This document shows, in pieces, positions 9,379-17,925 of a stretch of DNA of 64,000 nt. Position 1 is the first letter of the stretch, and the number at the start of each line of letters is the position of its first letter. The stretch is from Parabacteroides sp. PFB2-10 (GTDB lineage Bacteria > Bacteroidota > Bacteroidia > Bacteroidales > Tannerellaceae). The DNA lies in NCBI RefSeq assembly GCF_029893085.1, contig NZ_JARXWI010000002.1, positions 293,835-357,834 on the forward strand, read 5' to 3'. The notes under the pieces are model-generated. The model did no database searches and was not told the origin of the DNA. It was given only the letters and a program-made list of their open reading frames with translations. Position numbers and translations under genes: made by a program.

Positions 9379-9756
9379 CTATGATTTAAAGGTAATGTAT
9401 TTATTCATTATGAAATTGATGACCGTATAAAACACCATAGCGATCAATTGATTGTAGTAGGGATCGATCGTAAGTGTACGGTTCAGGTATAACAACAAAC
9501 CTAATTGAAGCAGGTAGCAGACGCCAAAAACAGCACCAAAACGCAAGGCACTCACCAGCCAACCCTGTGTGCTCCGGAAGGTCCATTGCTTATTGAGAAT
9601 AAAACTATTCAATACTCCTGCCACATATCCGGTAATATTGGACACCACATCCGATATTCCGAACACTTTCATCATAACCCAAATAACAACAGCCGTAATT
9701 AAGGTATTGCTCACGCCGACAACACCATATTTCAATGCCTGCTTAATTGTCTCCAT
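9379..9756 (-). CDS. GtrA-family membrane protein
   Basis: This 125-residue, four-helix membrane protein has the GtrA pattern (YGVVGVSNTLI at the first helix, and NKYITF at the C-terminus). GtrA proteins are thought to flip undecaprenyl-phosphate-linked sugars to the periplasmic face. The start overlaps the end of the upstream unknown gene by 14 nt and the stop is 4 nt before the GT2 gene, so the three are translationally coupled in one operon. Confidence 0.88.
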   Translation of the reverse strand: METIKQALKYGVVGVSNTLITAVVIWVMMKVFGISDVVSNITGYVAGVLNSFILNKQWTFRSTQGWLVSALRFGAVFGVCYLLQLGLLLYLNRTLTIDPYYNQLIAMVFYTVINFIMNKYITFKS

Positions 9757-10486
9757 CCTGCATGATCATATCTGTGATTTCTTCTTTTGTCAGTTCTTTC
9801 ACGTTGGTAATAGTAAATCCTTTCGACAGAAAGTCGCCATACTGGTTACATTCTGTAATGAGACTATCCAATACCCGCTTAATATCGGCGCGTATCGGTA
9901 CTAAAAAGAGTAGCTCTACGTACTGGTCTTCAATCGTCAGCCGTTCGATATCGCAATCCTGCTTAGGCAACAGGTAAGCAAATTCCCGCTCGATCACCTG
10001 CCGTTGGTATTCCTCAAACGTCTTCTTTTCTTTGGAAAGGATAAGTACATAGAAACGAAGTTTTTCCTCTTTTCCGCCCAATCCGGTCGATATATAGATT
10101 TGTTTTTCGTCCGAGAGTTCTGACTCTAACGAGATGCGCGACTCCATCAAGGCCATATAGGCCCAATCGGCAATAGCCGTGTCGGGATGTTGCACATATT
10201 CTTCCAACAGACGATAAGCTCTCACAGATTTCGCGGAAGCTAAAGTGGTCAAAAGATGTTTTTTCTCTTCTTCCGGGATGTCTTCGCGCATCAATAACTG
10301 ATAAACCCCTTCACTTTCTTCATCGTTTAAAGGATCCGGTGATTCATTCTTGCGCATATTCTCCGCGTATTTGAAGTATTCCATCTGTCTGTCGACAGGC
10401 ACACGTTGCTCTAAAACATGGAAATGCCCTTCCATTTTGCTGAAGGAGTCGCGAAATTCTTTAAAAACATCTTCATCTTTCTTCAT
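9743..10486 (-). CDS. Unknown protein, first gene of the GtrA-GT2 operon
   Basis: I do not recognise a family. The open frame extends to a GTG at 10495, but ATG at 10486 (MKKDEDVF) is the more likely start, giving 247 residues. The protein is soluble, acidic and mainly helical. The middle part (ASAKSVRAYRLLEEYVQHPDT, with WAYMALMESR) resembles a single HEAT-like helical repeat, and the C-terminal third looks alpha/beta. It has no signal peptide or membrane helix. It overlaps GtrA by 14 nt, so a role tied to that transfer system is possible, but this rests on context only. Confidence 0.75.
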   Translation of the reverse strand: MKKDEDVFKEFRDSFSKMEGHFHVLEQRVPVDRQMEYFKYAENMRKNESPDPLNDEESEGVYQLLMREDIPEEEKKHLLTTLASAKSVRAYRLLEEYVQHPDTAIADWAYMALMESRISLESELSDEKQIYISTGLGGKEEKLRFYVLILSKEKKTFEEYQRQVIEREFAYLLPKQDCDIERLTIEDQYVELLFLVPIRADIKRVLDSLITECNQYGDFLSKGFTITNVKELTKEEITDMIMQDGDN

Positions 10487-10533
10487 AGATCTCACTTTTT
10501 AATTATCACTTCGCCACAAACCTGAAATTATAA

Positions 10534-10541
10534 CAAAGGTA
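10534..10541 (-). promoter_or_regulatory. -7 promoter box of the unknown-GtrA-GT2 operon
   Basis: The minus strand reads TACCTTTG, a perfect TAnnTTTG, about 48 nt upstream of the ATG at 10486. Confidence 0.6.
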
Positions 10542-10559
10542 CTCCTTTTTCCCAAATAA

Positions 10560-10587
10560 AAAAGACTACCTCGAAAGATAGTCTTTT
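10560..10587 (-). terminator. Terminator after the sensor kinase
   Basis: AAAAGACTA (10560-10568) pairs with TAGTCTTTT (10579-10587), giving a stem with flanking A/T runs 27 nt past the kinase stop codon. Confidence 0.75.
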
Positions 10588-10613
10588 GTTTATTGAATTG
10601 TTGAAGCAAGGAA

Positions 10614-13409
10614 TTACTCCACAGAAACGGCTTCGTAGACAGGGATCGTAAACCAGAAACAGGAGCCTTTGCCCGGTTTCGATTCTACGCCGATCTGTCC
10701 GTTCATCCCTTCCACCAGGCTTCGGCAGATAGACAACCCCAGGCCTGAGCCTTGCGCAAAGTCATTCAGTTTCACAAAGCGGTCGAATATCTTTTCAATA
10801 TTCTCCGGCGAAATACCCATGCCGGTATCTTCGACATAGAATTTGATATATCCGCCCTCAACAAGGTGATAGCCTAATCTGACATGTCCCTGTTCGGTAA
10901 ACTTCAGCGAGTTGGTGATGAAGTTCATAAGCACCTGCTTCACCCGGCTTGAGTCGGCATAGATCATGCTGTCCGGCTCAGAGTCATCATACTGCAATTC
11001 GACGCCCACCGGCAGTTCCCGCGTCTGAAAGGATTGCATCACCTCTTCGCACAATGCACGCACGCCATATTCTTTTTTGGCAAAATTGAAAGTGCCCGAC
11101 TCAATCTTCGACAGGTCAAGGATATCGGTTACCAGCTTCAGCAACAGCTCGTTGTTCTTCTGGATAATGGTTATAAACTCTTTGCGTTCCTTCTCATCCT
11201 CCGTTTCAGCCAATAGGTCGGAGAAACCGATGATCGAGTTCAGCGGCGTACGGATCTCATGGCTCATATTCGCCAGGAAGGCCGATTTCAATTTGTCTAA
11301 CGCCTCCGCTTTGTTCTTGGCCAGAATCATCTCTTTCAACTCTGTAATATCATAGCTAACACCGATCAGTTCGCGTGTCTCATCCTGCAAATTATTCTTC
11401 ACGATAAAGGTGCAACGCAGCCACTTCATCTTCTCTTCATCGCTGAGTACACGAATCTCTTTTTCATAGCTATTTGCTTCGCCCGCAACCGCCTTTTCAT
11501 AGAAGGCCTGGATATCCCTGAAGTCATCCGGATGCAAATGCTGATATACATCCATCAGATTGTCATTCAACGCAGACTGGGCCGACATGCCCAGGTTGAG
11601 GAACCACTGACTGATGCCAAATCCTGTCCGGCTGTTTAGGTCCCATTTAAAGTAACCCACCTTCGCCAAATTGGCAACCAAGGAGAAATATTCTTCAAAC
11701 TCCTGGATCTTCAGATAGGCATTGGTGGTTTCTGTATTATTTATGATAAGACAGAGGTAATATTGTATTTGCCCCTGATCGTCCATAACAGGTGCCATCT
11801 TTACCGTTAGGTCTTGCATCGGCATTTCTGTAAAATCAGCATCATAGACACTTCGCAGTTGATTCAAGTCGTATTTAATCTTGAAATCGACAATCTCTCC
11901 CCGCTTCACTTTCTTCTGTTCTTCCAGCGGAATCATCGGATGCATGAAGATATTAAACCCTTCCGTTGGCCCTGCTTTATCCAATCCAAGTATCTCAAGC
12001 GCTTTTTCGTTGTTCTGGATCAAGTAGCCGTCTTTGTCAAACAACTCAAACCCGATAGGCAGGCTATCGTAGACCGAACGTAATAGTTTTTCATTATCCT
12101 CTAAAGCCTTATGTACCTTCTCTATATCGGTTACATCCAATACAAGGGAGATCACTTCGTTTTCCTTCAGAGAAAATTTGATAACCCGGCAATGCTTATC
12201 GATATCAGGCATCGGATAATCCAATTCGATATGCTTATCGGTATTGACCACCTCTACCAAATGCGGAAGATCGCCAAAAGCTCTTGACTGGGAGCCTTTC
12301 AGTCCGACTATTTCTTCCGCCTTGCGTCCGGTGATGCGCTCTATCTCTTTATTGGCATTAGTATAGATAAAATCAACCGGCGTGCCCTCTTCGTCATACA
12401 CAAGCTCGACCGGCAGGAAGCCTATCGGCATGTGCTGGTAGAGGTTCTGCAGATACTCCTTATCTTCCTGGATCCGTGCCTTCGACTTGGCCAATTCAAA
12501 ACTGATATTGATAATATGCATCAATGAGGAGAACCAACGGTAGTCTTCTTCCGCCCAGTTGCGTTGCTTGTCTACGATATCGATACCGGCATAGCCCCAG
12601 ATCGTATTGTCCTGGTTCACAAAAGGAACGACCATCAGCGATTTGATATTCTGCGCGGCCAGAAACTCTTTATCGACTATATCCCATTCGGGCAGGTCAT
12701 CCAGAGTGTTCAGGATGATCGGGTTCTGGGTCAGGATTTGTTGATTCCACCAAGTATCGGGCTCAAAGAACACATTCTGTAGGTTATGGATCTCCTCCAG
12801 TCCCGGACGGCTTACAGCTTCGTAGGTATTGCTTTGGTTCATATCTTTCCAGTTGAACTCAAAGATATACGCCCTTTCCGCACTATAATAATTAACCAAA
12901 GACTGCAGGATATTATTTACCATATCATCCAGGTTTTCGCTCTGCAGGAAAGTAAACAACGACTTGGATATACCATTCAACTGATAGATCAGGTTGCTGA
13001 CGGTTTCGTTAGCAATACCTACCTGTTCATCATCCTGCCGTTTTTCCTGATGCAACAAACCGGCTACGACATCTCTGTCGACATCTTTCTTAAAGCGGCT
13101 ATTTACCCAAACGATATGATCGTTCACATAGAGAGGAAAAGCCAGGTGAACTATTTGCAACTCGGAATCAGTCGTAATCTTCTCAACAACACGCGCCCTG
13201 TAGTCTTCACGTATCATTTTATAAAACTCCTGTAAATCTATTTCATTCGATGGCAAGCCCAACAGATCGACAATAGAATCCGAACAGATAAATTGTTTTT
13301 CATTTAGTTTTATTTCCCACCAGCCAAGATCAAGCATATCGCTTATCGCCTGTATTCTTTGTGACTCAGGGTTGTTTTTCGTGTTTTCGTTCACACCGGA
13401 TAAACTCAT
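10614..13409 (-). CDS. Multi-PAS/GAF sensor histidine kinase
   Basis: The frame extends upstream to a TTG at 13445, but a perfect -7 box at 13450-13457 leaves no room for that start. The ATG at 13409 (MSLSGVNEN) gives 931 residues. The order is an N-terminal PAS domain (about 20-130), a GAF domain (about 165-320, AERAYIFEF), three further PAS-like domains (about 330-700), a HisKA domain with LANMSHEIRTPLNSIIGF near residue 716 as the phosphorylated His box, and a HATPase domain with N, G1 and G2 boxes (NFITNSLKFTE, DTGMGIS, GSGLGLSIC). There is no membrane helix and no receiver domain, so it should be a cytosolic sensor needing a separate response regulator. No partner is adjacent. The ligand is unknown. 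Confidence 0.92.
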   Translation of the reverse strand: MSLSGVNENTKNNPESQRIQAISDMLDLGWWEIKLNEKQFICSDSIVDLLGLPSNEIDLQEFYKMIREDYRARVVEKITTDSELQIVHLAFPLYVNDHIVWVNSRFKKDVDRDVVAGLLHQEKRQDDEQVGIANETVSNLIYQLNGISKSLFTFLQSENLDDMVNNILQSLVNYYSAERAYIFEFNWKDMNQSNTYEAVSRPGLEEIHNLQNVFFEPDTWWNQQILTQNPIILNTLDDLPEWDIVDKEFLAAQNIKSLMVVPFVNQDNTIWGYAGIDIVDKQRNWAEEDYRWFSSLMHIINISFELAKSKARIQEDKEYLQNLYQHMPIGFLPVELVYDEEGTPVDFIYTNANKEIERITGRKAEEIVGLKGSQSRAFGDLPHLVEVVNTDKHIELDYPMPDIDKHCRVIKFSLKENEVISLVLDVTDIEKVHKALEDNEKLLRSVYDSLPIGFELFDKDGYLIQNNEKALEILGLDKAGPTEGFNIFMHPMIPLEEQKKVKRGEIVDFKIKYDLNQLRSVYDADFTEMPMQDLTVKMAPVMDDQGQIQYYLCLIINNTETTNAYLKIQEFEEYFSLVANLAKVGYFKWDLNSRTGFGISQWFLNLGMSAQSALNDNLMDVYQHLHPDDFRDIQAFYEKAVAGEANSYEKEIRVLSDEEKMKWLRCTFIVKNNLQDETRELIGVSYDITELKEMILAKNKAEALDKLKSAFLANMSHEIRTPLNSIIGFSDLLAETEDEKERKEFITIIQKNNELLLKLVTDILDLSKIESGTFNFAKKEYGVRALCEEVMQSFQTRELPVGVELQYDDSEPDSMIYADSSRVKQVLMNFITNSLKFTEQGHVRLGYHLVEGGYIKFYVEDTGMGISPENIEKIFDRFVKLNDFAQGSGLGLSICRSLVEGMNGQIGVESKPGKGSCFWFTIPVYEAVSVE

Positions 13410-13449
13410 ACTGTAATAAATTAGTTCACACACTTTGTTTTTCAAGGCA

Positions 13450-13457
13450 CAAAGTTA
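13450..13457 (-). promoter_or_regulatory. -7 promoter box of the sensor kinase
   Basis: The minus strand reads TAACTTTG, a perfect TAnnTTTG, with a TTG-containing -33 candidate about 19 nt further upstream (around 13477-13480). It fixes the kinase start at 13409 with a leader of about 33 nt. Confidence 0.6.
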
Positions 13458-13584
13458 ACATTTCAGCGTTCTTTCTCAACAATTTATCTAAAAAAAAGGT
13501 ATAAAAATCCTGTTATGTTCATTCATAAATAAAAAATACCCATTTGTTTGCAAATGTTAAAATTGACATTTTCATCAAAACCCA

Positions 13585-13708
13585 CAAATATCATTTTGTA
13601 ATTTCAGCGGGATTTTGCGCGCAAAAAAGCGGGACTTTGAAGACAAACTCCCGGGAGAAACACTTTTTAACGTATGGATTTGTAAGTAAAACGGCTGTTT
13701 TGCTTACA
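13585..13708. repeat. Dispersed intergenic repeat, copy 2
   Basis: Within the 13410-13819 gap (410 nt, no gene) there is an ATATCATTTTGT string (reverse complement of one at 20108 and 26899), then GACAAACTCCCGGGAG at 13642-13657 and, 24 nt on, TGTAAGTAAAAC (13681-13692) facing GTTTTGCTTACA (13697-13708), an 11 of 12 inverted repeat with a four-base loop. The same 16-mer and the same spacing to the hairpin recur at 26950-27042. Confidence 0.7.
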
Positions 13709-13765
13709 ATCGCGATTTTAACATTTCGCACAATCCAATCCGATCCATTCCGAAACAGAGGCAAA

Positions 13766-13797
13766 AAAAGCCATCCCGCAAAAGCAGGATGGCTTTT
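13766..13797 (-). terminator. Terminator after tdh
   Basis: AAAAGCCATCC (13766-13776) pairs perfectly with GGATGGCTTTT (13787-13797). A/T tracts lie on both sides, and it sits 22 nt past the tdh stop codon. Confidence 0.85.
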
Positions 13798-13819
13798 CTA
13801 TCTCTTCGAAAAAAGAGAA

Positions 13820-14770
13820 TCAAATTCCTTTTTCACGCAATTTGGCAAGCATATCTCTGGTCATACTGTCCAGGTCGTACTCCGGTTTCCAGCCCCACTC
13901 TTCGCGGGCACAGGTGTCATCCAACGAGTTTGGCCACGAATCGGCAATCTTCTGACGCAGGGGATCTACCTTATATTCCATCTTGAAATCCGGAATATAC
14001 TGACGGATGCTGGCGGCAATAATCTCCGGATCGAAGCTCATGGCCGTCACATTAAACGAGTTGCGGTGTACAAACTTCGTCGGGTCAGCCTCCATAATTT
14101 CGATAGCCGCGCGCAAACCGTCAGGCATATACATCATATCCATAAAGGTACCGGCAGCAATAGGACATTCAAAAGTTTCGCCTCTGACGGCCGAATAATA
14201 GATATCCACGGCATAGTCGGTCGTTCCTCCGCCCGGAGGGGTCACATAAGAGATCAGTCCCGGAAAACGTACCGAACGGGTATCGACCCCAAAGCGTACA
14301 TAATAATAATCGCTCAACAATTCGCCGGAGACTTTCGTCACACCATACATCGTGTGCGGATTACGAATCGTATCCTGCGGCGTTTTGTCCTTCGGTGAAT
14401 TTTCTCCGAACACACCGATAGAGCTGGGAGTAAACACGGCGCATTTCTTTTCACGCGCTACTTCCAACACATTGAACAGACCGTCCATTCCGATTTTCCA
14501 AGCTAATTGAGGTTTGATTTCAGCGACAGCAGAGAGCAATGCTGCCAGGTTGTAGATCGTATCGATATTGTATTTCGATACCGTTTCGGCAATAAGTTGT
14601 TCGTTTGTAATATCCACAATGGCAGAGGGACCCGACTCCTTCAATTCTCCTTTAGGCTCAGCCCCGGGAATATATCCTGCCACAATGTTTCCACTATAAA
14701 GATTGCGCAACTTCATTGTCAGTTCAGAGCCTATTTGACCAGTAGCTCCAATCACTAATACATTCTTCAT
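13820..14770 (-). CDS. tdh: L-threonine 3-dehydrogenase, SDR/epimerase type
   Basis: The 316-residue protein is an extended short-chain dehydrogenase. GATGQIG near residue 8-14 binds NAD and TMYGVTK supplies the Tyr-x3-Lys catalytic pair. The overall sequence (LLSAVAEIKPQLAWKIG, FTPSSIGVFG, RFPGLISY) fits the epimerase-like threonine dehydrogenases known from Bacteroidetes rather than the zinc MDR type. It oxidises threonine to 2-amino-3-ketobutyrate. The next step, Kbl, is encoded at 16293 in the opposite direction, which supports the assignment. A perfect -7 box lies 43-50 nt upstream. Confidence 0.88.
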   Translation of the reverse strand: MKNVLVIGATGQIGSELTMKLRNLYSGNIVAGYIPGAEPKGELKESGPSAIVDITNEQLIAETVSKYNIDTIYNLAALLSAVAEIKPQLAWKIGMDGLFNVLEVAREKKCAVFTPSSIGVFGENSPKDKTPQDTIRNPHTMYGVTKVSGELLSDYYYVRFGVDTRSVRFPGLISYVTPPGGGTTDYAVDIYYSAVRGETFECPIAAGTFMDMMYMPDGLRAAIEIMEADPTKFVHRNSFNVTAMSFDPEIIAASIRQYIPDFKMEYKVDPLRQKIADSWPNSLDDTCAREEWGWKPEYDLDSMTRDMLAKLREKGI

Positions 14771-14812
14771 GCGTTTATGCGTTTAAAATTTAGTTTTAAG
14801 TTTTTTCCTCTA

Positions 14813-14820
14813 CAAAGGTA
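14813..14820 (-). promoter_or_regulatory. -7 promoter box of tdh
   Basis: The minus strand reads TACCTTTG, a perfect match, 43 nt upstream of the start codon. Confidence 0.6.
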
Positions 14821-14852
14821 GATAGAATTCTATTCTTTATCTCTTTTTTACC

Positions 14853-14880
14853 CTCTTTTTTCACCTGAATCGAAGAAAAA
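14853..14880. promoter_or_regulatory. Motif shared by the tdh and kbl upstream regions, copy 1
   Basis: CTCTTTTTTCACC then TGAATCGAAGAAAAA matches 16208-16235 at 24 of 28 positions. It lies just upstream of the tdh promoter in the divergent region. A common operator for threonine-catabolism genes is one explanation; low-complexity T/A tracts weaken it. Confidence 0.35.
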
Positions 14881-14955
14881 GCCCTGCAACTGGATCGTCT
14901 ATATAAAGATCACATCCTAAAGGTAACACTCTCTGTCTGGGGATCGAAATCAGTA

Positions 14956-14986
14956 TTTGCGAAGTCAATATATTTCATTATCTTTC
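14956..14986 (+). promoter_or_regulatory. Promoter of the propeller lipoprotein
   Basis: TTTG (14956-14959), 19 nt, then TATCTTTC (14979-14986, one mismatch to TAnnTTTG). The leader to the ATG at 15010 is short. Confidence 0.5.
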
Positions 14987-15009
14987 GAAATTCAAATAAA
15001 TCATAGGGG

Positions 15010-16125
15010 ATGAAGAAATTTATTGTTTTCATATTACTGATAGTCGGAATAACTTCCTGCCATTCTCCAAACGCACATACGGAGAAAAGTATTCTTTCCA
15101 TAGATATAAATCAACAGGATGAATTATCCTCCATGTTGGATAGTCATTACACCTATACTATTCTTGAGACCTGCGACGAAAGTCTTATCAATGAGATCAC
15201 CAAAATAGAGCTGACAAAAGATCGTATTTATATTTTAGATGCGAGAAGTAGAGCAATTGTCATCTTCGACAAAAACGGGAAATTTATCAATCGAATACAC
15301 AAAATCGGACAAGGTCCCGGAGAATACGCTTCACTCACTGATATAGCAATCGCAAACTCGCATATCTATATATTAGCAAGAGATCGCATTATTGTGTACA
15401 GCGAAGATGGCAAATGGATAAAAACGACGCCTTTAGATACCTATTACAACTATTTTCATTTAATAAATGACAAGTTAGCGTATCTGTATTCGGGAAAGTC
15501 AAACCCTTCCATGTATGACTTCGCACTGTTCGACCTCACGTCTAACTCTTTCATTAACAGGATTTCTCCCTATGACAAAATAGACAGCTATCTACCTCAT
15601 CATTCTCCATTCTACGAAACAGATTCAAAGGAGTTGATGATAATTAATGAGTATGATTACAATATATATGCGTTAACCGACAATGATCTGACGGCTGTGT
15701 ACACACTTGATTTCAATACAAAAAACAAACTACCTGAAGACTACGAAAAGACGGAAAGAATGGAATTACATAGTCAATTATCCTTTTCTTCTGTGGTGAC
15801 CCGTGTAGGATGCTTTAATAAATCAGATGATTTCATTGCTTTGACATTTCCGCTGTTTCATCAGGAATATGCCATTCGAAATCATTTGGCTGTAATTAAT
15901 TGTAAAAACGGGGAAATAAAACATATCCGGCTTGGAGACAAAAGAGATCCTGAATTTCCTTATTTTTCGAATCCGAAATTAATTCAAAATGGATATATTA
16001 CTTCTGCCGTCAATGCAAATTCATTATTACATATTGAGGAGATAATATCACAATCCCACTTCAAAGAAAAAATATCTGAAGAAGACAACCCGGTCCTGTT
16101 CTTTTATAGATTGAAAGATTGGTAA
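15010..16125 (+). CDS. 6-bladed beta-propeller lipoprotein
   Basis: The 371-residue protein has a lipoprotein signal (hydrophobic run then GITSC near residues 14-18), so it is probably anchored in the outer membrane. Repeated blade-like segments include DRIYILDARSRAIVIFDKNG and a GQGPGEYASLTDI segment, the hallmark of the Bacteroidetes '6-bladed beta-propeller' family. No enzymatic motif is seen and the function of the family is not established. A distant relative lies at 54393-55457. It sits between tdh and kbl but has its own promoter. Confidence 0.82.
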   Translation: MKKFIVFILLIVGITSCHSPNAHTEKSILSIDINQQDELSSMLDSHYTYTILETCDESLINEITKIELTKDRIYILDARSRAIVIFDKNGKFINRIHKIGQGPGEYASLTDIAIANSHIYILARDRIIVYSEDGKWIKTTPLDTYYNYFHLINDKLAYLYSGKSNPSMYDFALFDLTSNSFINRISPYDKIDSYLPHHSPFYETDSKELMIINEYDYNIYALTDNDLTAVYTLDFNTKNKLPEDYEKTERMELHSQLSFSSVVTRVGCFNKSDDFIALTFPLFHQEYAIRNHLAVINCKNGEIKHIRLGDKRDPEFPYFSNPKLIQNGYITSAVNANSLLHIEEIISQSHFKEKISEEDNPVLFFYRLKDW

Positions 16126-16207
16126 ACCTTTCTCAAAAAACGCATAACAGGGAAAGAGAACCGAGCTGGTTCTCAGGTATAGACTTGAATAGATCGCCAT
16201 TTTTTAT

Positions 16208-16235
16208 CTCTTTTTTCACCCGATTTCAAGAAAAA
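16208..16235. promoter_or_regulatory. Motif shared by the tdh and kbl upstream regions, copy 2
   Basis: This 28-nt T-rich then A-rich string is the partner of 14853-14880. It ends 5 nt before GATCTTTG (16241-16248), a one-mismatch -7 box for kbl, so a bound regulator could overlap the promoter. Confidence 0.35.
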
Positions 16236-16292
16236 AACAGGATCTTTGTTTCTCAAATACATTCTAACTAAACACTAAATAAAAGACAGATT

Positions 16293-17486
16293 ATGTACGG
16301 AAAAATGAAAGAATTCCTGACCACGGAGCTGGATAATATCCAGTCGGCAGGTCTTTACAAGAAGGAACGTATTATCACTACCCCTCAACGCGCGGATATT
16401 GAAGTGAGCGGAGGCGGTCATGTATTGAACTTTTGTGCCAACAACTATTTAGGTTTATCCGACAACCAACGCCTTATTGACGCAGCCAAACGCACAATGG
16501 ACTCCCATGGATTCGGTATGTCGTCGGTGCGTTTCATCTGCGGCACCCAGGATCTGCACAAAGAATTGGAAGCGGCCATTGCCGATTATTTCCAAACCGA
16601 AGACACCATTCTCTATGCGGCCTGCTTCGATGCAAACGGCGGTCTGTTTGAACCCTTGTTTGGCCCGGAGGATGCCATTATTTCTGACGCATTGAATCAT
16701 GCTTCGATTATCGATGGCGTACGGTTGTGTAAAGCAAAACGGTATCGCTACAACAACGCAGATATGGCCGACCTGGAGCGTTGTTTGCAGGAGGCACAGG
16801 AACTGCGTTTCCGCGTGATTGCCACCGACGGAGTCTTCTCGATGGACGGAAATGTGGCACCAATGGATAAGATCTGTGACCTGGCTGAAAAGTATGACGC
16901 GTTGGTGATGGTCGACGAATCGCACTCTGCCGGTGTGGTCGGCAGAACCGGACACGGCGTGGCCGAACAGTATGATTGCTACGGACGCATCGATATCTTT
17001 ACCGGCACCCTGGGCAAAGCCTTTGGTGGCGCTATGGGTGGCTTTACCACCGGCAAAAAGGAGATTATCGATATGTTGCGCCAGCGCTCACGCCCCTATC
17101 TCTTCTCTAACTCAGTGGCTCCCGCCATTATCGGAGCCAGCCTGGAGATGTTCCGCATATTGAAAGAGAGCGATGTGTTGCACACCAAACTGATGGAGAA
17201 TGTGAACTACTTCTGCGACAAAATGATTGCGGCTGGATTTGATATCAAACCGACACAATCGGCTATTTGTGCCGTTATGCTCTACGATGCCAAACTCTCT
17301 CAGGACTTTGCTGCCCGTATGCAGGAAGAGGGTATCTATGTTACCGGATTCTATTACCCGGTCGTTCCGAAAGACCAGGCTCGCATCCGCGTACAGCTCT
17401 CCGCCGGCCACGAACGCGAACATTTAGATAAAGCGATTGAAGCGTTTATTAAAATTGGGAAAGAGCTTCGGGTAATTGATAATTGA
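16293..17486 (+). CDS. kbl: Glycine C-acetyltransferase (2-amino-3-ketobutyrate CoA ligase)
   Basis: This 397-residue PLP enzyme of the alpha-oxoamine synthase family splits 2-amino-3-ketobutyrate with CoA into glycine and acetyl-CoA, completing threonine breakdown after Tdh. TGTLGKAFGGAMGG contains the PLP lysine Lys242. NNYLGLSDN, FSMDGNVAPM and DESHSAGVVG are family signatures. The last codons and the stop lie inside the left arm of a 26-bp inverted repeat (17478-17503), so the final residues (VIDN) may have been replaced by insertion of the downstream cassette. Confidence 0.95.
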   Translation: MYGKMKEFLTTELDNIQSAGLYKKERIITTPQRADIEVSGGGHVLNFCANNYLGLSDNQRLIDAAKRTMDSHGFGMSSVRFICGTQDLHKELEAAIADYFQTEDTILYAACFDANGGLFEPLFGPEDAIISDALNHASIIDGVRLCKAKRYRYNNADMADLERCLQEAQELRFRVIATDGVFSMDGNVAPMDKICDLAEKYDALVMVDESHSAGVVGRTGHGVAEQYDCYGRIDIFTGTLGKAFGGAMGGFTTGKKEIIDMLRQRSRPYLFSNSVAPAIIGASLEMFRILKESDVLHTKLMENVNYFCDKMIAAGFDIKPTQSAICAVMLYDAKLSQDFAARMQEEGIYVTGFYYPVVPKDQARIRVQLSAGHEREHLDKAIEAFIKIGKELRVIDN

Positions 17487-17503
17487 CAATTGATAATTGA
17501 TAG
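17478..17503. repeat. Left arm of a 26-bp perfect inverted repeat
   Basis: The 26 bases, made of GATAATTGACAATTG and related ATAATTGAT units, are the exact reverse complement of 17896-17921. The arm overlaps the last codons of kbl. Confidence 0.9.
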
Positions 17504-17534
17504 ATTTATTACAAAACCTTAACTATGATTAAAC

Positions 17535-17891
17535 ATGAAAGAGAATGTTGTGAAAGACAAATCATATAGATTTGCTATTAGAATAGTGAATCTCTATAAA
17601 GTTTTAGGCGAAAGGCATGAGTATGTATTATCAAAACAGTTGTTAAGATCTGGAACAGCTGTCGGAGCAATGATAAAGGAGGGCTTACAGGCTCAATCGA
17701 AAGCTGATTTCATCCACAAATTGAGTATTGCTCTAAAAGAGGCATGCGAGTCTGAATACTGGATCATGTTGTTAAAAGACACAACATACATAAAAGAAAC
17801 AGAATATGAATCCATATTGCCTGATTGCCAGGAGTTAATCAAATTATTAACATGCATAATAAAAACAGCAAAGAACACCAGAGACAGGTAA
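17535..17891 (+). CDS. Four-helix-bundle protein (23S IVS / Avd-like family)
   Basis: The 118-residue all-helical protein has the features of the four-helix-bundle family first seen in 23S rRNA intervening sequences: YRFAIRIVNLYK near the start, then LSKQLLRSGTAVGAMIKEGL, SKADFIHKLSIALKEA and a tail ending in ELIKLLTCIIKTAKN. Members bind nucleic acid weakly or act as Avd accessory proteins of diversity-generating retroelements; the function of stand-alone copies is unknown. The gene is bounded by a perfect 26-bp inverted repeat (17478-17503 and 17896-17921) and separates kbl from the PHP gene, as if the unit had been inserted. No reverse transcriptase or rRNA is nearby. Confidence 0.88.
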   Translation: MKENVVKDKSYRFAIRIVNLYKVLGERHEYVLSKQLLRSGTAVGAMIKEGLQAQSKADFIHKLSIALKEACESEYWIMLLKDTTYIKETEYESILPDCQELIKLLTCIIKTAKNTRDR

Positions 17892-17895
17892 ACAG

Positions 17896-17921
17896 CTATC
17901 AATTATCAATTGTCAATTATC
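17896..17921. repeat. Right arm of the 26-bp perfect inverted repeat
   Basis: Exact reverse complement of 17478-17503. It ends 4 nt before the ATG of the PHP phosphatase gene, where a ribosome binding site would normally be. Confidence 0.9.
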
Positions 17922-17925
17922 CATT

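Noticed and set aside
9743..10495. Possible fusion of the unknown protein with GtrA
   Set aside because: They overlap by 14 nt in different frames, so these are separate coupled genes.
13544..14398. 284-codon plus-strand frame opposite tdh
   Set aside because: It is the antisense of the well-supported dehydrogenase gene and crosses its terminator.
17535..17891. Diversity-generating retroelement accessory gene (avd)
   Set aside because: No reverse transcriptase, template repeat or variable repeat in the neighbourhood; only the fold is shared.
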